Translations under genes and position numbers: made by a program | The notes under the pieces: generated by a model | Told to the model about the DNA's origin: nothing | What the model saw: only the letters and a program-made list of their open reading frames with translations | The model's database searches: none | NCBI GenBank assembly: GCA_001929475.1 | Contig: LXFE01003012.1 | Span: 1 to 64,000, forward strand | Direction of reading: 5' to 3' | Source of the DNA: Neolecta irregularis DAH-3 | Lineage: Eukaryota; Ascomycota; Neolectomycetes; Neolectales; Neolectaceae | DNA length: 64,000 nucleotides | Shown here: piece after piece, positions 1 to 12,176 of the stretch | Layout of the letters: each line of letters begins with the position of its first letter | How positions within the stretch are numbered: the stretch's first letter is position 1

Positions 1-297
1 AAATTTAAGGATTTCAAGTAATCCTCTTTGTTATCAAGATGTTTGTCGATCCAGCACGAGAACTGCAGCTATTGTGCAACTCGTCTATTCAATAACCAAA
101 GGTCGCACAAGTGTCAAAGCGGTTTCCTGTGGTTTAGAGTTTCCGTGGGATTTTCCCACTTTACGTCCTGGAACCTGATAAACGCCATCTAATCTCGACA
201 TATTTTACTCTTAAACTTTATCTTGCATAATTCCCCTCTCTCAATACATATAATTTGATCCAGTAGCGACCGCATTTCTGACCTTCTTCTCCCCACA
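1..297. other. 5' flank of the first peptide transporter
   Basis: No coding frame of note. The stretch is AT-rich and ends directly at the ATG of the first POT gene, so it most likely holds that gene's promoter and leader. The cut edge of the window prevents judging what lies upstream. Confidence 0.4.
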
Positions 298-2448
298 ATG
301 ACCGAAGAGACGGAACACCAAACCTACCTGCACTTGCTCAAACAAGATAATCTCTATAATGAAGACCACAAGGATCTAGCTGGTGGTAATGTAACTCGGG
401 TGAAAAAAGAAGATTCTCCAGTCAGCAGTTGGAAGCCAGAAAGTGTCGCCAATCATGATCAAATTTCTCCTACCGACGAGGAATTGGGAACATTGCCAAG
501 AGTCGCAGACTATATACCTCTAAGAGCATGGCTAATTGTGGGTGTCGAACTCTGCGAGAGGCATGCGATCATGCAAATTCTAGTCTAACCTCCAACAGAT
601 TCACATACTATGGCCTAGTCGGTGTACTTCAGGTACGCAATTCTTTTGTTGAATATTTACCAACGTTCCAAGAATTACGTTCAATACAAGCCGGATTCTA
701 AGATTCCCGGTGGTCTAGGGCGCGGTCAACAAAGCGCTACTGCTCTTGGAAATTTTTTCACTTTCTGGTGCCAAGATCTTTGTGTTTTTGTGGCTTTACT
801 AAATATCAAGGTGCTATGTTACTCCCATTATTGGTGCCGTCATTGCGGACCAGTATCTTGGAAAGTACAAGACGATTTGTCTTTTTTGTGCAGTCTACTT
901 CGTCGGCGAACTCATCTTGCTTGGAACCTCAGTACCCGCATCAATTCGCGACGGGCATGCTTTTGGTGGTTATATTACTGCAATCATCATTATTGGTATT
1001 GGAACCGGCGGTATCAAAAGTAACGTGTCGCCGCTGGTGGCCGAACAAGCTCCGTCTATTGCTCGATTTGTCAGGACTGAAAAATCAGGAAAGAAAGTCA
1101 TCGTTGACCCGGCTCTGACAACTCAACGAATCTTTATGTATTTCTACTTTGGAATTAATGTAAGTCATAACCTTTGGACGGTTTGCTGATCGCCAAGGTC
1201 GGTTCATTATCAGCTCTTGCAACGACCAATCTGCGAAGTAGAGTTGGATATTGGGCAGCATTTATTTTACCCACATGCGTTTTCACATTGGCTATTGCTA
1301 TTCTTCTCTTGGGACGAAAGCTATATATTGTACGACCTCCGGAAGACTCCGTCATCTTAAAAGCATTTCAAGCGCTTTGGGTTGCCGCATGCAATGGATT
1401 CAACATGGATGCTGCGAAACCCTCATACCTCGTTTGATCTGTGCTTCAGTATTCAACTAAAAAGCAGACAGCCAAGAAATCCTACCTAAAGGTCAAGTGG
1501 AACGATCAATTTATCGATGAAATCAAGCGAACATTGGTTGCTTGCCGGATCTTTCTATTTTTCCCAATTTACTGGGTAATACCTTGCAAAATTATTTTCC
1601 ATCTAATCTTTTCAGATTTGCTATAGCCAGATTTCGAATGTTTGGTTTTTCCGGGATTACAGGCTGATGTTTAGAATCTCATCTCGCAAGCTGGCGAAAT
1701 GCGACTAGGAAATACACCCAATGACCTGCTTCAAAACCTGAATCCGATCACTCTTATCGTCTTCATTCCCCTTGTTGAACGATTTCTTTATCCTGGTTTG
1801 CGAAAGATCGGTATTCGATTTCTCCCAATCACGCGAATTAGTTGGGGATTTTTTCTTGCAGCTATTGCAATGGCTTATGCCGCAATTGTCGAGCATAGGA
1901 TCTACAACACGGGCCCCTGCTTTTCGCATATCACAGAGAAGTGTTCATCAAACAACATCGGTGTTTGGGTTCAAGTGACACCGCTCCATTGTGTTCATGA
2001 TTGATGTTTTATAGTCTGGCGCTTATATCTTGATTGGACTCAGTGAGATATTCGCTTCCATAAGTGGTCTTGAATATGCCTTTACCAAAGCGTATAGCTT
2101 GAGATCGTCCATCGACCTCTAATGATCTAGTGGTCCTTCTATGAAGTCTTTCGTCATGAGTCTGTTTTTGCTCACCACAGCTGGTGGAGCAATTTTTTCA
2201 ATTGCTCTTAGTTCGGTTGCCGTGCCTCCGAAAATCATGTGGATGTATTCAACAGTTTCTATCATATGCTTTACCACTGGAATCATCTTTTGGTTCACAT
2301 TCAGACATTTAAATGATAAGGAAGATGAAATGAATGGTAGTTCATCAAATATTTTGAACGAACTGATGCTCTAGCTCTTGAGGCACTAGGTACAAAGCCT
2401 CTCGCAATAGTTGAGAAGGCTCAAAATCAACACGAAAATGCTGTATAG
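298..2448 (+). CDS. PTR2: PTR2/POT oligopeptide transporter, copy 1
   Basis: Proton-coupled di/tripeptide transporter of the POT (PTR2) family, plasma membrane. The frame is rebuilt from about nine exons and is open throughout. Landmarks are an N-terminal PTDEELGTLPRVADYIP segment, the VELCER-FTYYG junction, GAVIADQYLGKYK, GGIKSNVSPLVAEQAPS, FYFGIN, a VKWNDQFIDEIKR loop, FIPLVERFLYP and a final MKSFVMSLFLLTTAGGAIFS segment. The protein ends at TAG 2446-2448. Intron 1 (561-598) must use a GC donor; intron 3 (768-810) gives the W-C-Y-V-T-P junction. The next gene is a diverged tandem copy in the same orientation. Substrate range cannot be read from sequence. The family call is firm; individual exon ends are inferred by frame joining and by comparison with copy 2. 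Confidence 0.88.
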
Positions 2449-3514
2449 ATGTACTCTTTTTGTAAATGATTAAAGGAATTAATGAATAATTCATATTTTC
2501 AGACGAGAAGTCAAAGATAATTCAACCACACCCTATTCTTATTATGATTAGGACCTGTAACATCCATTTTGAGTCCATTTAATTCAAGGAGGTGGAGCGT
2601 TAGCCCGGTTAGCTTTAGTAGCCCTAGAAAAAAACCGGCGCAAAAAAAGAATTGGTTTAGGCGGCAAAGAACCAGAGATTTCGCGATAATTCAAGCACCT
2701 GAAATAGTTGATCAAAACTGCCATTACGCTTGTAACACATATTTCAGTTGTAGAGCTTTGAGGGATTTTGACAACTTGGAGAAATGAGAAAAACGACTCT
2801 TAGACTGAATGAATGGAGGATTATTCACCAGTCCTAAAGGTAGGATTACTTATAGGTAATAGAAGAACAATCAAACATGAAGGTTCATGTTGATATAATT
2901 TCGATTCCCTTGCCCTCGCAAGCGATGTAACGGCAGGTACTTCCTTCGACTCCGCCCCTGAAAGCGGGAATTCATGAACTTCGAATTAGCGGTGTTAAGC
3001 TTGGTGTTTTGTTCAAAGTCAAGCAATGACTGTTTCATTCAACTTGTGTTTTGTTTCTTATCAGATATGTTGTTTCTTCCTATGTTCACTCTTCGTAGTT
3101 CTATCCTCGCTCAGGTAGTACTAGACAAACCAAATAGATACATGGCTTTTACGATAATTTACACATCTTCGTGCCACATGCTACAACAGGGTTGATAGAT
3201 AGCAGGGGTATCATAGCCATCTTGTCAAAATGGATTAGCATTTGTCGTTATATTCTTCTACGCCGGCAGACAGTGCGAGCCTTGCTCGTTTATCATTTGG
3301 CCTCGTGCTGACTAAATAAAGTCTATTACTACCCTCGCAAAAGCGTGGGTAATTTTGTTCATATAAGAAGCATGTTTCCTTTTCTCCAGGATTAGTGGAT
3401 GTCTAGAAAAGTCTACTTCACTTATCAAATAAATCTTTTTCTGGGCCGATTGTTGCTATTCCTTTTAAAAGGCCTATCGATTTGCTACCATGACCATTGC
3501 TAGAGCCAAGAACA
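2449..3514. other. Spacer between tandem transporters
   Basis: About 1.07 kb with only short, codon-poor frames. No tRNA fold, repeat or conserved protein fragment was recognised. It probably contains the 3' end of copy 1 and the promoter of copy 2. Confidence 0.4.
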
Positions 3515-5686
3515 ATGTCTGGCAAGATCCAAGATAGTACTCGTCATCACGAAGTGGGACACGAGCGCGAAGTCATTGATCTAACCAAGGATCTGGCTGG
3601 TCATTATCAAGATAATCTCTTCGACCCAACCGACGAAGAATTAAGGACATTGAGGCGTGTATCTGACAAAATCCCCTTCCGAGCATTCTTAGTCATAATT
3701 ATTGAATTATGCGAACGGTGTGAGCTTTCCTGGAATGAAATTTGACTAGCAGCTTTACCTACTACGGGCTGACTGCAGTATTCCAGGTTGACCTGGATTA
3801 TATGGTGTATTCTGAATGAAAAGGATTACGTTCAATACGGCCCTGATTCAGAGATCCCAGGCGGCCTTGATCTGGGGCAGATAGGTGCTACAGCTTTGTC
3901 TAATTACTTTTCTTTCTGGTATATCATTGACCGCTTTCCAAGAACATTTCAAGCCTATGTAGGTGTTATGTATGTTTCCAATTGCAGATCAGACTCAATC
4001 TCAAGGTCACTCCAATCTTCGGTGCTATCATAGCCGACCAATATCTCGGAAAATACAAAACTATCTGCTACTTTGCCATCATCTATTTCATCGGCCAGTT
4101 GATCCTCTTGGGAACCTCAGTACCAGCTTCAATTCGTAAAGGGTATAGTCTTTGGGGCTATATCGTTGCAACTATAACAATTGGTCTTGGGGCAGGGGGT
4201 ATCAAGAGCAATGTCTCGCCATTAGTAGCAGAACAAGCCCCAAGTATCAAGAGATATATCAGGATTGAACCAGATGGCGAAAGAGTCATAGTCGATCCAG
4301 CAATCACAACCCAGCGGATATTTATGTACTTCTACTTAGGAATTAATGTATAGCCCCTTTCAGATCCGTTCCTAACACAAGCATATTAGATCGGTTCTCT
4401 TTCTGCCTTAGCAACGCCAAATCTTCGTGCTCATGTTGGCTACTGGGCTGCATTTCTTCTCCCAACATGTGCTTTCATTCTAGGTAGTATCGCTCTTGTC
4501 ATGGGAAGACGGTTGTATATTGTCAGGCCACCCGAGGGCTCTGTAATCGTGAAGGCATTTCAAGCGCTATGGGTTGCTGCATGGAATGGATTTGACATGG
4601 ACGCTGCAAAGCCATCGAGAGAGGTACACAGGATAAATTTAGGAATATATTAACGACATGGGCTGGTCGAAAAGCTCATTTAAAAGTGAAATGGGATGAC
4701 AAATTTATTGATGAGATCAAGAGAAGTTTAGTAGCTTGCAGAATATTTCTATTCTACCCACTTTATTGGGTAAATTATAGTATATTTCCAGCTCGCTTAC
4801 ATCCTAGACCTGCTATAATCAGGCTTCGAACGTACTTCAACCCCTTTAATATCACAGTGACATTTGAGAATTTGATTTCTCAAGCTGGCGAGATGGAACT
4901 AGGTAATACGCCAAACGATTTACTGATAAATATCGATCCTATCGCACTCGTTATATTCATTCCCATTTTCGATCGATTCTTATATCCATATCTCCGTCGA
5001 ATTGGTATTCGGTTTCTTCCCATAACTCGTATCACATATGGCTTCTTCTCTGCATCTATTGGTATGGCATACACAGCTATACTTGAGCATGTAATATATT
5101 CCACTGGACCGTGCTACATCCATCTCACTGAAAGCTGTCCCCAAAACAACATTGGAGTTTGGACACAGGTACCTATCCCTTATAACGCTTCTCCTAATTC
5201 CTCGTAGTCTGGTATTTATGTGTACCCACAACAATCGAAAAATACTTTCAAACTAACCTTACTAGACTAATTGCAATTTCAGAAATATTCACTTCAATTA
5301 CAGGTCTTGAATATGCTTTTACAAAGGCGTAATTGTGGTCTATTCTCTATTTAGCTGACTTGGAAGTGGACCCTCGATGAAGTCATTTGTTATGAGTCTA
5401 TATCTCTTCACAATGGCTGGTGGATCTTTAATTTCTCTAGCTCTGAGCTATGTTTCAAGTCCTCCTAAGATCTTGTGGATGTATACTGCGATCTCGATCG
5501 TCGCTTTCGCCGGTGGAATTGCCTTTTGGATTTGCTTCCGTCATTTAAATGAGAAAGAAGATGATATGAATGGTATATGACATTTTTTATAGCTCTTCAA
5601 CTAATAAAATATAAGCTCTTGAAGCATCTAGCATCCAACCGATGCACATTACTCATGAGAAATCCACCAGTAATGCAGCTTTATAG
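3515..5686 (+). CDS. PTR2: PTR2/POT oligopeptide transporter, copy 2 (possible splice lesion)
   Basis: Tandem paralog of the upstream POT transporter, starting at the ATG of MSGKIQDSTRH and ending at TAG 5684-5686. It keeps GAIIADQYLGKYK, GGIKSNVSPLVAEQAPS, FYLGIN, KWDDKFIDEIKR, FIPIFDRFLYP and the C-terminal MKSFVMSLYLFTMAGG segment. It has one more intron than copy 1 (about 5221-5270). Two oddities: a 36-nt piece at 3970-4005 that is either a tiny intron making a 7-nt exon (3963-3969) or an in-frame insertion; and the junction after AAKPSRE (4623), where no AG restores the frame (see findings). The gene is therefore a transporter by descent, but whether it makes a full protein is uncertain. 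Divergence between copies is spread evenly, so the duplication is not recent. Confidence 0.8.
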
Positions 5687-5840
5687 ATACTAGAATTCAA
5701 CTCCCATTTCCCATATATACAGTTGATATAAACATAAAAGTCCCACGAATGGATATATATAATATTTTTGCGTTAGAAATTTTCCGATCTGAACCAAGAT
5801 CCACTCGTGAGCGGTGCAAACCGAATTTTCTTTCTAAATG

Positions 5841-8800
5841 TCAGAATCTAGTTGTTGCTAAGGCGTTCAACTTTGCTGGCTCTGCAGTTGACTCTTCCAC
5901 AGGTTCGTCCCATTTTTTCCCTTCATTGAAAATGACGCAATCTCCTAGAAAGTCTAGTAATTCCTTTTCGACCGAAACTGGGGCCTTCTTATTGGATGGC
6001 CCTGGAGAGATATATATTACTGGAGCTGCTCGGACTCCTTGTCCAGCAGCTAGCTTCTGCAAAGATTGTGAAGAAACTTGTGTAAGAACTGGTGATGTTG
6101 TTTGTTCAGTGATTGTGGAAACTTCTAAAGAAAGACTTTCCCTTTCGATGTTCGTGCAAGTTTGCTTTGTTTTCCATTGAGGACCAACAGGCGATTGGTT
6201 GATTTCTTTGGTTTTGAGGATTTCATGCTCCAATTTAGTCACAGAATTTCTTGCAGGCCTGATTGGACTTTGGTCGAAAAGATCCTCGAATGATTTTGAA
6301 ATATGATCACCAGAACTATTATCCTGCTCTGTCATCGAAGTCATTGCATAATTCATCATATCAGTGTCAACAGAGGAATCATAGTGATCTCTACAGATCT
6401 CATCCTCCCAGTTCTGACTTTTGAAGTGGGAAACCTCTTGATGTGGTCCAGATTGCTGCGGCGTATCAATGACTTTAAGATCTTGGATGATTTTGTTGTC
6501 ACAAACGCCACGGGCGGTACGATCGCAAGGATTTTTAAAGTCATCAAGATCATTGATTTTGATCTGTTTATGTAAGACACTTGCTCGTTTACCTTTTGAT
6601 ACTCTTGTCACTTGTTGGGAAACCTTTGATATGTGGGCCTTTGATCTCTTAGGAGGTCGTTCAGTCCCATCTCGGCAACAAATATGACGACAGCTTCCAG
6701 TTAGTTTTATTTCACAAAAGAAAACTTACTTGTTACGATTTTTACACTTATGATTGCATCTATAGTTCCCATTTGGCAAACGGTCTAGTTCCTCATCTGG
6801 TGAAACATCTTGATTGTATGTTTCTGCCGTATAGCGGGAACCCTGCTCGATGGAATGTACACCATGGTCGAAGGACAATTCTCCGAGATGGCCAAACTCA
6901 AGATCTCCAGCTAGATCGTTGAGAACTCGAAAGGATAACGGTCGAACCTATGGCATCAAAGGCAGCGTCTTCATAATCACTCTCGTTTGATACATCAACT
7001 ACTTTCGCTGCTATCTGTCGAAATTGGTGAGATTCAACGTCTGGTTGAAACCGATTAGTCACTGTCGTTCCAACGAGATCTTCACAAAATACCGTAGTAA
7101 TAATGACTTGTGACGAAATGAGACGGACATTGAGATCGAATTCTACACCACCATCCAATTTGAAGACGCTATCTTGTTAGTTCCGTGCAACTGATTCGCA
7201 TACGCAAGTCTTCTGAAATCCAGGAGGCATCCATCAGATGTCTCCATAAGTAAATCGGCAAATAGAACCTGTCCGTTGAGACGCTTTTGAATTGTCTTAT
7301 TCGCAAGCCCGATTTTGATCTTCAATCCGATCTGAAGCGGGCCGAAGCCATCTGAAAACTTCATTGTTAATGAGATTCGGAATCTATCATGTACCTGACT
7401 CGTCTCTTGGACCTGTAATTCAAACTTGGGAATCGAGTGCAAGGCATCCACAATAGTCGTCCCAAAAGGTGGATTTCTTTTGAGAATGTATTCAATTTTC
7501 TGTGCATCTATGTTTCGAAGTTGTTCAAAGTTTTGAATGTCATGATTGACAAATGTCTTAACTGCCACCTCTCCCAGGCCTTTCAGTTGCCGTAACATCA
7601 AAGGCGTGTTTTCCCAACATCGAGCTTTGAAGCATCGTGACAATTCCAAAGTGTTACGGATTGAAATACTATCTGGACTTTGTAGTCGACAGTCGATGAT
7701 ACAGCGAACAAGTCGATGAATATGTTGATGAGCCAATGCCTTGTCCATGTTGTGTTGGTGCAAATGAGCTCCATAGTTGTCTTTGTAACGTGAGAGTTGG
7801 ATATTTCCAAGATCAGCCTACCAATAAAATTTGAATTATCGGGATGAGGACAAACCTGCAGGAGAATGAACATCTTGTCTGCAACACTGTCTACCTTTCC
7901 TTTAAGTTGATATCTGATTTGGTTGTCCTTATTGATCTCATTGTAGAACGATTTCTCGCCAGTACGAGGACGCAACTCTTGGAACTCTTCGGCTTTACAA
8001 AGAACCTCCAGCTAACATTGAGCAAATACGAAAATTGGGAAACGCACAATATCTCTAGGTCTTGCTTTGTCCTTGATATTGACAATACACTTCATTGTTT
8101 CATAGCGAACGTAGTATCTGGCAGCGGCGTCTCCGTATACTGTCGACACTAATCGTTCATTCTTCTCGTCCACCAGTTTGATTTCTTTCAAAAGGTCGAG
8201 ATCACGTCTACAAATTGTTTCTAATTGCTGGTCTCGGTCTCTACCTTCGATATTATAGTGGGTAGGATTCGAAGCAATCCGAACATAAAAGAAAGTCAAT
8301 TTGAGCCAGTCGATTGCAGATTGTAGAGTGGCGATTGTTCCCAGACCAATCTCAGCATTGATATGTTCTCGAAGATTTTCGTGTAATGTACTTTCCAGTA
8401 CTTGCGTCCCTCCAGCAAGCTGGGTGTATTTATCTTTTTTATCCGCTCTAGTAAGAATCACAGCTTATATAATGAATGAAGGTCTCAATGCCGATTGTAC
8501 CTGTCCCAGAGTCCTCGAATTGCGGCCTTCCCGCTCTACCCATCATTTGAAGAATCGCCAAGTCAGTGTACTCTTCGAATCTGCTGCCAACATAAGACAG
8601 AGTGTTCTTAACAATGACGAGATGTGCCGGTAAGTTGATTCCAACAGCAAGCGTCGAAGTACAACAGATAACCATAATTTTACCTTCAAGGAAGCTCCGT
8701 TCTAGAAGTTGTCGATCGCTCTGTTCGAGGCCGGCATGATGAAACCCTACACCTACTTTGCCGACATCCGAAAGTTCTTTGTCCTTGAACGTAATGGCAC

Positions 8801-10548
8801 CTTGCTGAACCCAAGGTTTAGGAGACTTTTCTTTGTATTCCTTACAAATCTGCTTAGCAGCGTCGACAGAAGCCTTTCGAGTACTGCAAAAGACAATGGT
8901 TGGCTTATTGTCTGAGTAAGTTTTGATTGTGGACATCAACCTAATGAGTCAATGAACGCTGTAACATGAATTTACTTGAACGACAGTACACGGTCGAATT
9001 GAAAGTCGTTGTCAGATTGCTTCTGACAGAAGCCAAGGACATGTTTATTCAATTTTACAGGACGAAATTCTTCACCGAAACGCAGAGCTATGGCAGGTCC
9101 TATTTTGTGTGAGTCTACAAACAGAGAGGACAAATGATACCCAACTCTCGATTCCCCTTTCTTATCCATAGTGCGACGTCATCAATATTAGGCACAGTGG
9201 CGCTCAGGGCGATGATGCGAATGTCCTTTGCTAGGGTCTGCATCCGCGAGACAACGACTTCAAGAGTTGCTCCTCGTTTTTCGGAAAGCATGTGGACTTC
9301 GTCAATCTGTCAATCAGAGAAACCCCTTTAAGCATCGAACCAAAAACAATTTGACGAGATCCAAAAGTTTCCTGTGATCACGCCATCTGCGGGTCATTGA
9401 ATCCCATTTCTCTGGTGTTGTGATTCTAAAATGGTCGTAAGAAGGAAGGAGTAAGTAGCATACATGATATCACTTTCTTTCACAGATGAGAGCTGAGCAG
9501 CATCTGTGTCGCCAGTCATTTCCCCACCTAAATATAAGAATACTTTCCAGCATAGACCTTACAGTTGATACCCAACCCACCAAATTTCTTGCTCCAATCT
9601 CGAACACGTTCGTTGCATAGTGCTTTCGTTGGTGCCATGTATATGATTTTGCAACCTGTAGGAGACATATTGAATAATTTGCATATAGCAATTTCGAACA
9701 GAACCGTCTTCCCAGAGCCTGTTGGGGAGGAAATTACTACGTTTGAAGAATTGTACCAAACTTCGGGAATACAAGCGGACTGGACAGCATTAAATAATGG
9801 GAAAGAAAAGACTTTTTGGTATTTTTCGGGTAGAAGACGAATTGATTGTAAATGAACTCCATTAATTACAGGAGCTGCCTCGTTCTTTGCATAATAAGAA
9901 CCATGCTTTACTTGTGGATTATCGGGGGTACTTTTAGGATAAGAGCTCTTTAGGTAATCTTTATGCTGTCTGTATGCGAAAGGGGTAGAATGAGACTGTT
10001 CAAACTTTGAAGGCCATTGGCCCTGGTGGCCATGATATTGCCGTTCCTGAAGAGGCAACTGTCTCGTTCGTTGCTGAGTCTTGTTATACGCTCGCTTCAA
10101 AGCGCTCTTTTTGTTATTCGCAGGTTGCGTTCGTCTACCAGAAAGCGGGCTGCTGCACATGTTGTATTTAATGCCAAGTGTCCTCCTTTGATTCGGAGGA
10201 GATGAATTGGAGTTGGAGCGAAATTTTGCTGGAGCGTCAGATACAAGGATCTCAGCAAATGATATTTACATAAACCGTGTTTCTGAATGGTTGCTCTGTT
10301 GGAAGGACTCGGTTGCGGTTCAGTGGCAATGACTGGTTCTGGTTCATGCAGCAACTGATCGTCTAAGATCAGTTGCGAATCTCTGAACAGCTACCGAAGG
10401 CGTCCCATTGATATTCTGGGGATTCCTGAAGGTTAAATGGATAGAGATGGCTCTGACTAGTCTGATAATCTTGATGTGCGTGAGAATGTGGGTAGTATGA
10501 CAAGGGGTTAGGAGAGTAGCTGCTCTCGTGTCCATTATAGTAGCCCAT
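5841..10548 (-). CDS. HFM1: Meiotic DNA helicase MER3/HFM1
   Basis: Ski2-like superfamily 2 helicase needed for meiotic crossover formation (ZMM pathway), acting in the nucleus. Reading from 10548 down: a low-complexity N-terminus (MGYYNGHESS), the Walker A motif SPTGSGKTVLFEIA near 9740, MAPTKALCNERVRDW, GEMTGDTD, the DEVH box IDEVHML near 9300, SATVPN, IVFCSTRKASVD, and motif VI QMMGRAGRPQFEDSG near 8530. A Sec63-like domain follows (about 7760-7140; GLGEVAVKTFVNHDIQNFE). The C-terminal part has a cysteine cluster, CNHKCKNRNKCCRHICC, split by an intron at about 6695-6730, and a long polar tail to the stop at 5841. About ten introns; the one near 9540 starts inside the INC codon with a good GTAAGG donor. 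N-terminal exons before 10,160 are inferred by phase. Confidence 0.92.
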
Positions 10549-10942
10549 TTAAGCACAAGGTAGCAGAACTATAGCGAGTGGACGGTATGGTGGGTGGTGA
10601 GTGGTTCCCTGATACAGAAACGCCAATCATAAGGCTATTTTTTGGGCCCGTGCAGTAGCAAAACACGCTCCAATGTTCCAGGATTAAGATATGCTGCAAG
10701 GGGTTATTTGGTAATGCGGCATTTTGACTATATGAGATAATCCAACGTGTGTTTCCTTGTAACTGATATCGCTTTACACGTAGAAACTGAGTGACAATCT
10801 CCAGGTACAGAAACCATATAAACCCACAAACCTAGCAGTACCAAGCTGTAGCACTAGCCAATCTGTCGAGTCCAGCTGACAGTATATATATTTGTCCTGT
10901 AGAAGAACGGTCCAAGTTCAACACCACGCTCCCTGTAAAAAC

Positions 10943-12176
10943 ATGCTTCCCAACGCTTCTTCGCATGGCTCGCAAGCGAGGACTGGTTACACTGTATATC
11001 CCATAGCTATGGGGATCAGGAACTGATGCCGTGCAGAAGCCTCAGGAGACGCAATTTTCTACCTCAGCCCAACACCGGGCAAGTGTGCTTGCGTTAGGTT
11101 CAATATCGCATTTGCAACATCACTTTGCTCGATCGGGCATCAAATTGACAGGAACCTTGGGGCAGTACAAGAAACAGACGTATCAGGACTCGTCCTACGG
11201 AAGTTTATGCAGCTCGCCAGAGCCTGAAGAAGAGATTCCCAGGCCTCCGACTCCCAAACAACCTACATACATCCAAGGCGCTGCGAAATCCATTGATCCC
11301 GAGAGACTCAGAGCCCGGTTAGATACAGATCTGGAGAAATGCCGCCTAGAATGGTCTACAGGTGATCTTGTCGAAGAAAAAGCAATCGACCTGGTTACCT
11401 TTGCAACTTTTGCAATTCGATCTGCCAGAGCGTATAGTACTCAGAGCATACCAAACATCATGCCTGACGAAGAGAAGGCGATGCGTACAAAGACTGTTGA
11501 TTGTCTTGGAGTACTACGCAGGATTGCGGAAAGAGACGGAAAAGGCGGTGTTACGGCAGACGAATGTAACTTGTTGCTCGCATGGGTTCACCAATTACAA
11601 GTCTATCTCAGAAAAACAGATGAAGAGACTGAAGAAAGGCTACAAACTAGCTTGACTTGGATCCAAGGAGATTGGACAGATCGAGAATTAGGTTACTTCT
11701 CATTGTGCTTCAATCTGCTTATATATACAGATCGGTACCATCTTTTCTTGCTGTACTTTGATCCATCTCCAACGCCAATACCCTCGCCATCAGATATACC
11801 CGCTTTCCTCGATGCTTTACGCCCTGGACTCCGCTTATGCCTGATCCACAATGCCTGTACTCGAAGATCGCGACGTCCTTTCGGCTATATATCACGTCAT
11901 CATCTTGACACAAAAATCCGTTATCGAGCAACAGAAAACCTCTCCTACTGGAGAAAAGCCATTGAAGAGCGCTGGGATGTCGAAGCTGATAAATTCTCGG
12001 TGCGAGAAATCATTGAGGAAACCAAAATCGGCGACGCGATGCTTCTTGACACTGTTAAACGATGGTGTCAAATTGTTATAAATGAAATATCCGGCGATCT
12101 TAATGTCAGGAGATTGGCTCCTGTTACCAATGGAGAAAAGGCATTTGCCGCCAAAGACGAAGGAGCTGCAGCCTAA
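10943..12176 (+). CDS. Conserved-looking fungal protein of unknown function
   Basis: I do not recognise this family. A 381-codon open frame reaches TAA 12174-12176 but has no ATG near its start. A small first exon, MLPNASSHGSQARTGYT at 10943-10993, joins it in phase 0 through a 43-nt GT-AG intron (GTATAT donor, CTGAT branch) ending at GTGCAG 11036. The predicted protein is soluble, with a polar proline-rich N-terminal third (EEEIPRPPTPKQP) and a helical remainder without membrane segments. Codon use and length argue for a real gene. It is transcribed divergently from HFM1, 394 bp apart. Confidence 0.7.

Noticed and set aside
2880-2950. TTCGATTCC-like B-box suggesting a tRNA
   Set aside because: No matching A-box or cloverleaf around it.
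298-5686. RIP-type mutation of the duplicated transporters
   Set aside because: Both copies keep long open conserved exons; no obvious excess of stops or CpA-to-TpA signs, though no dinucleotide count was run.
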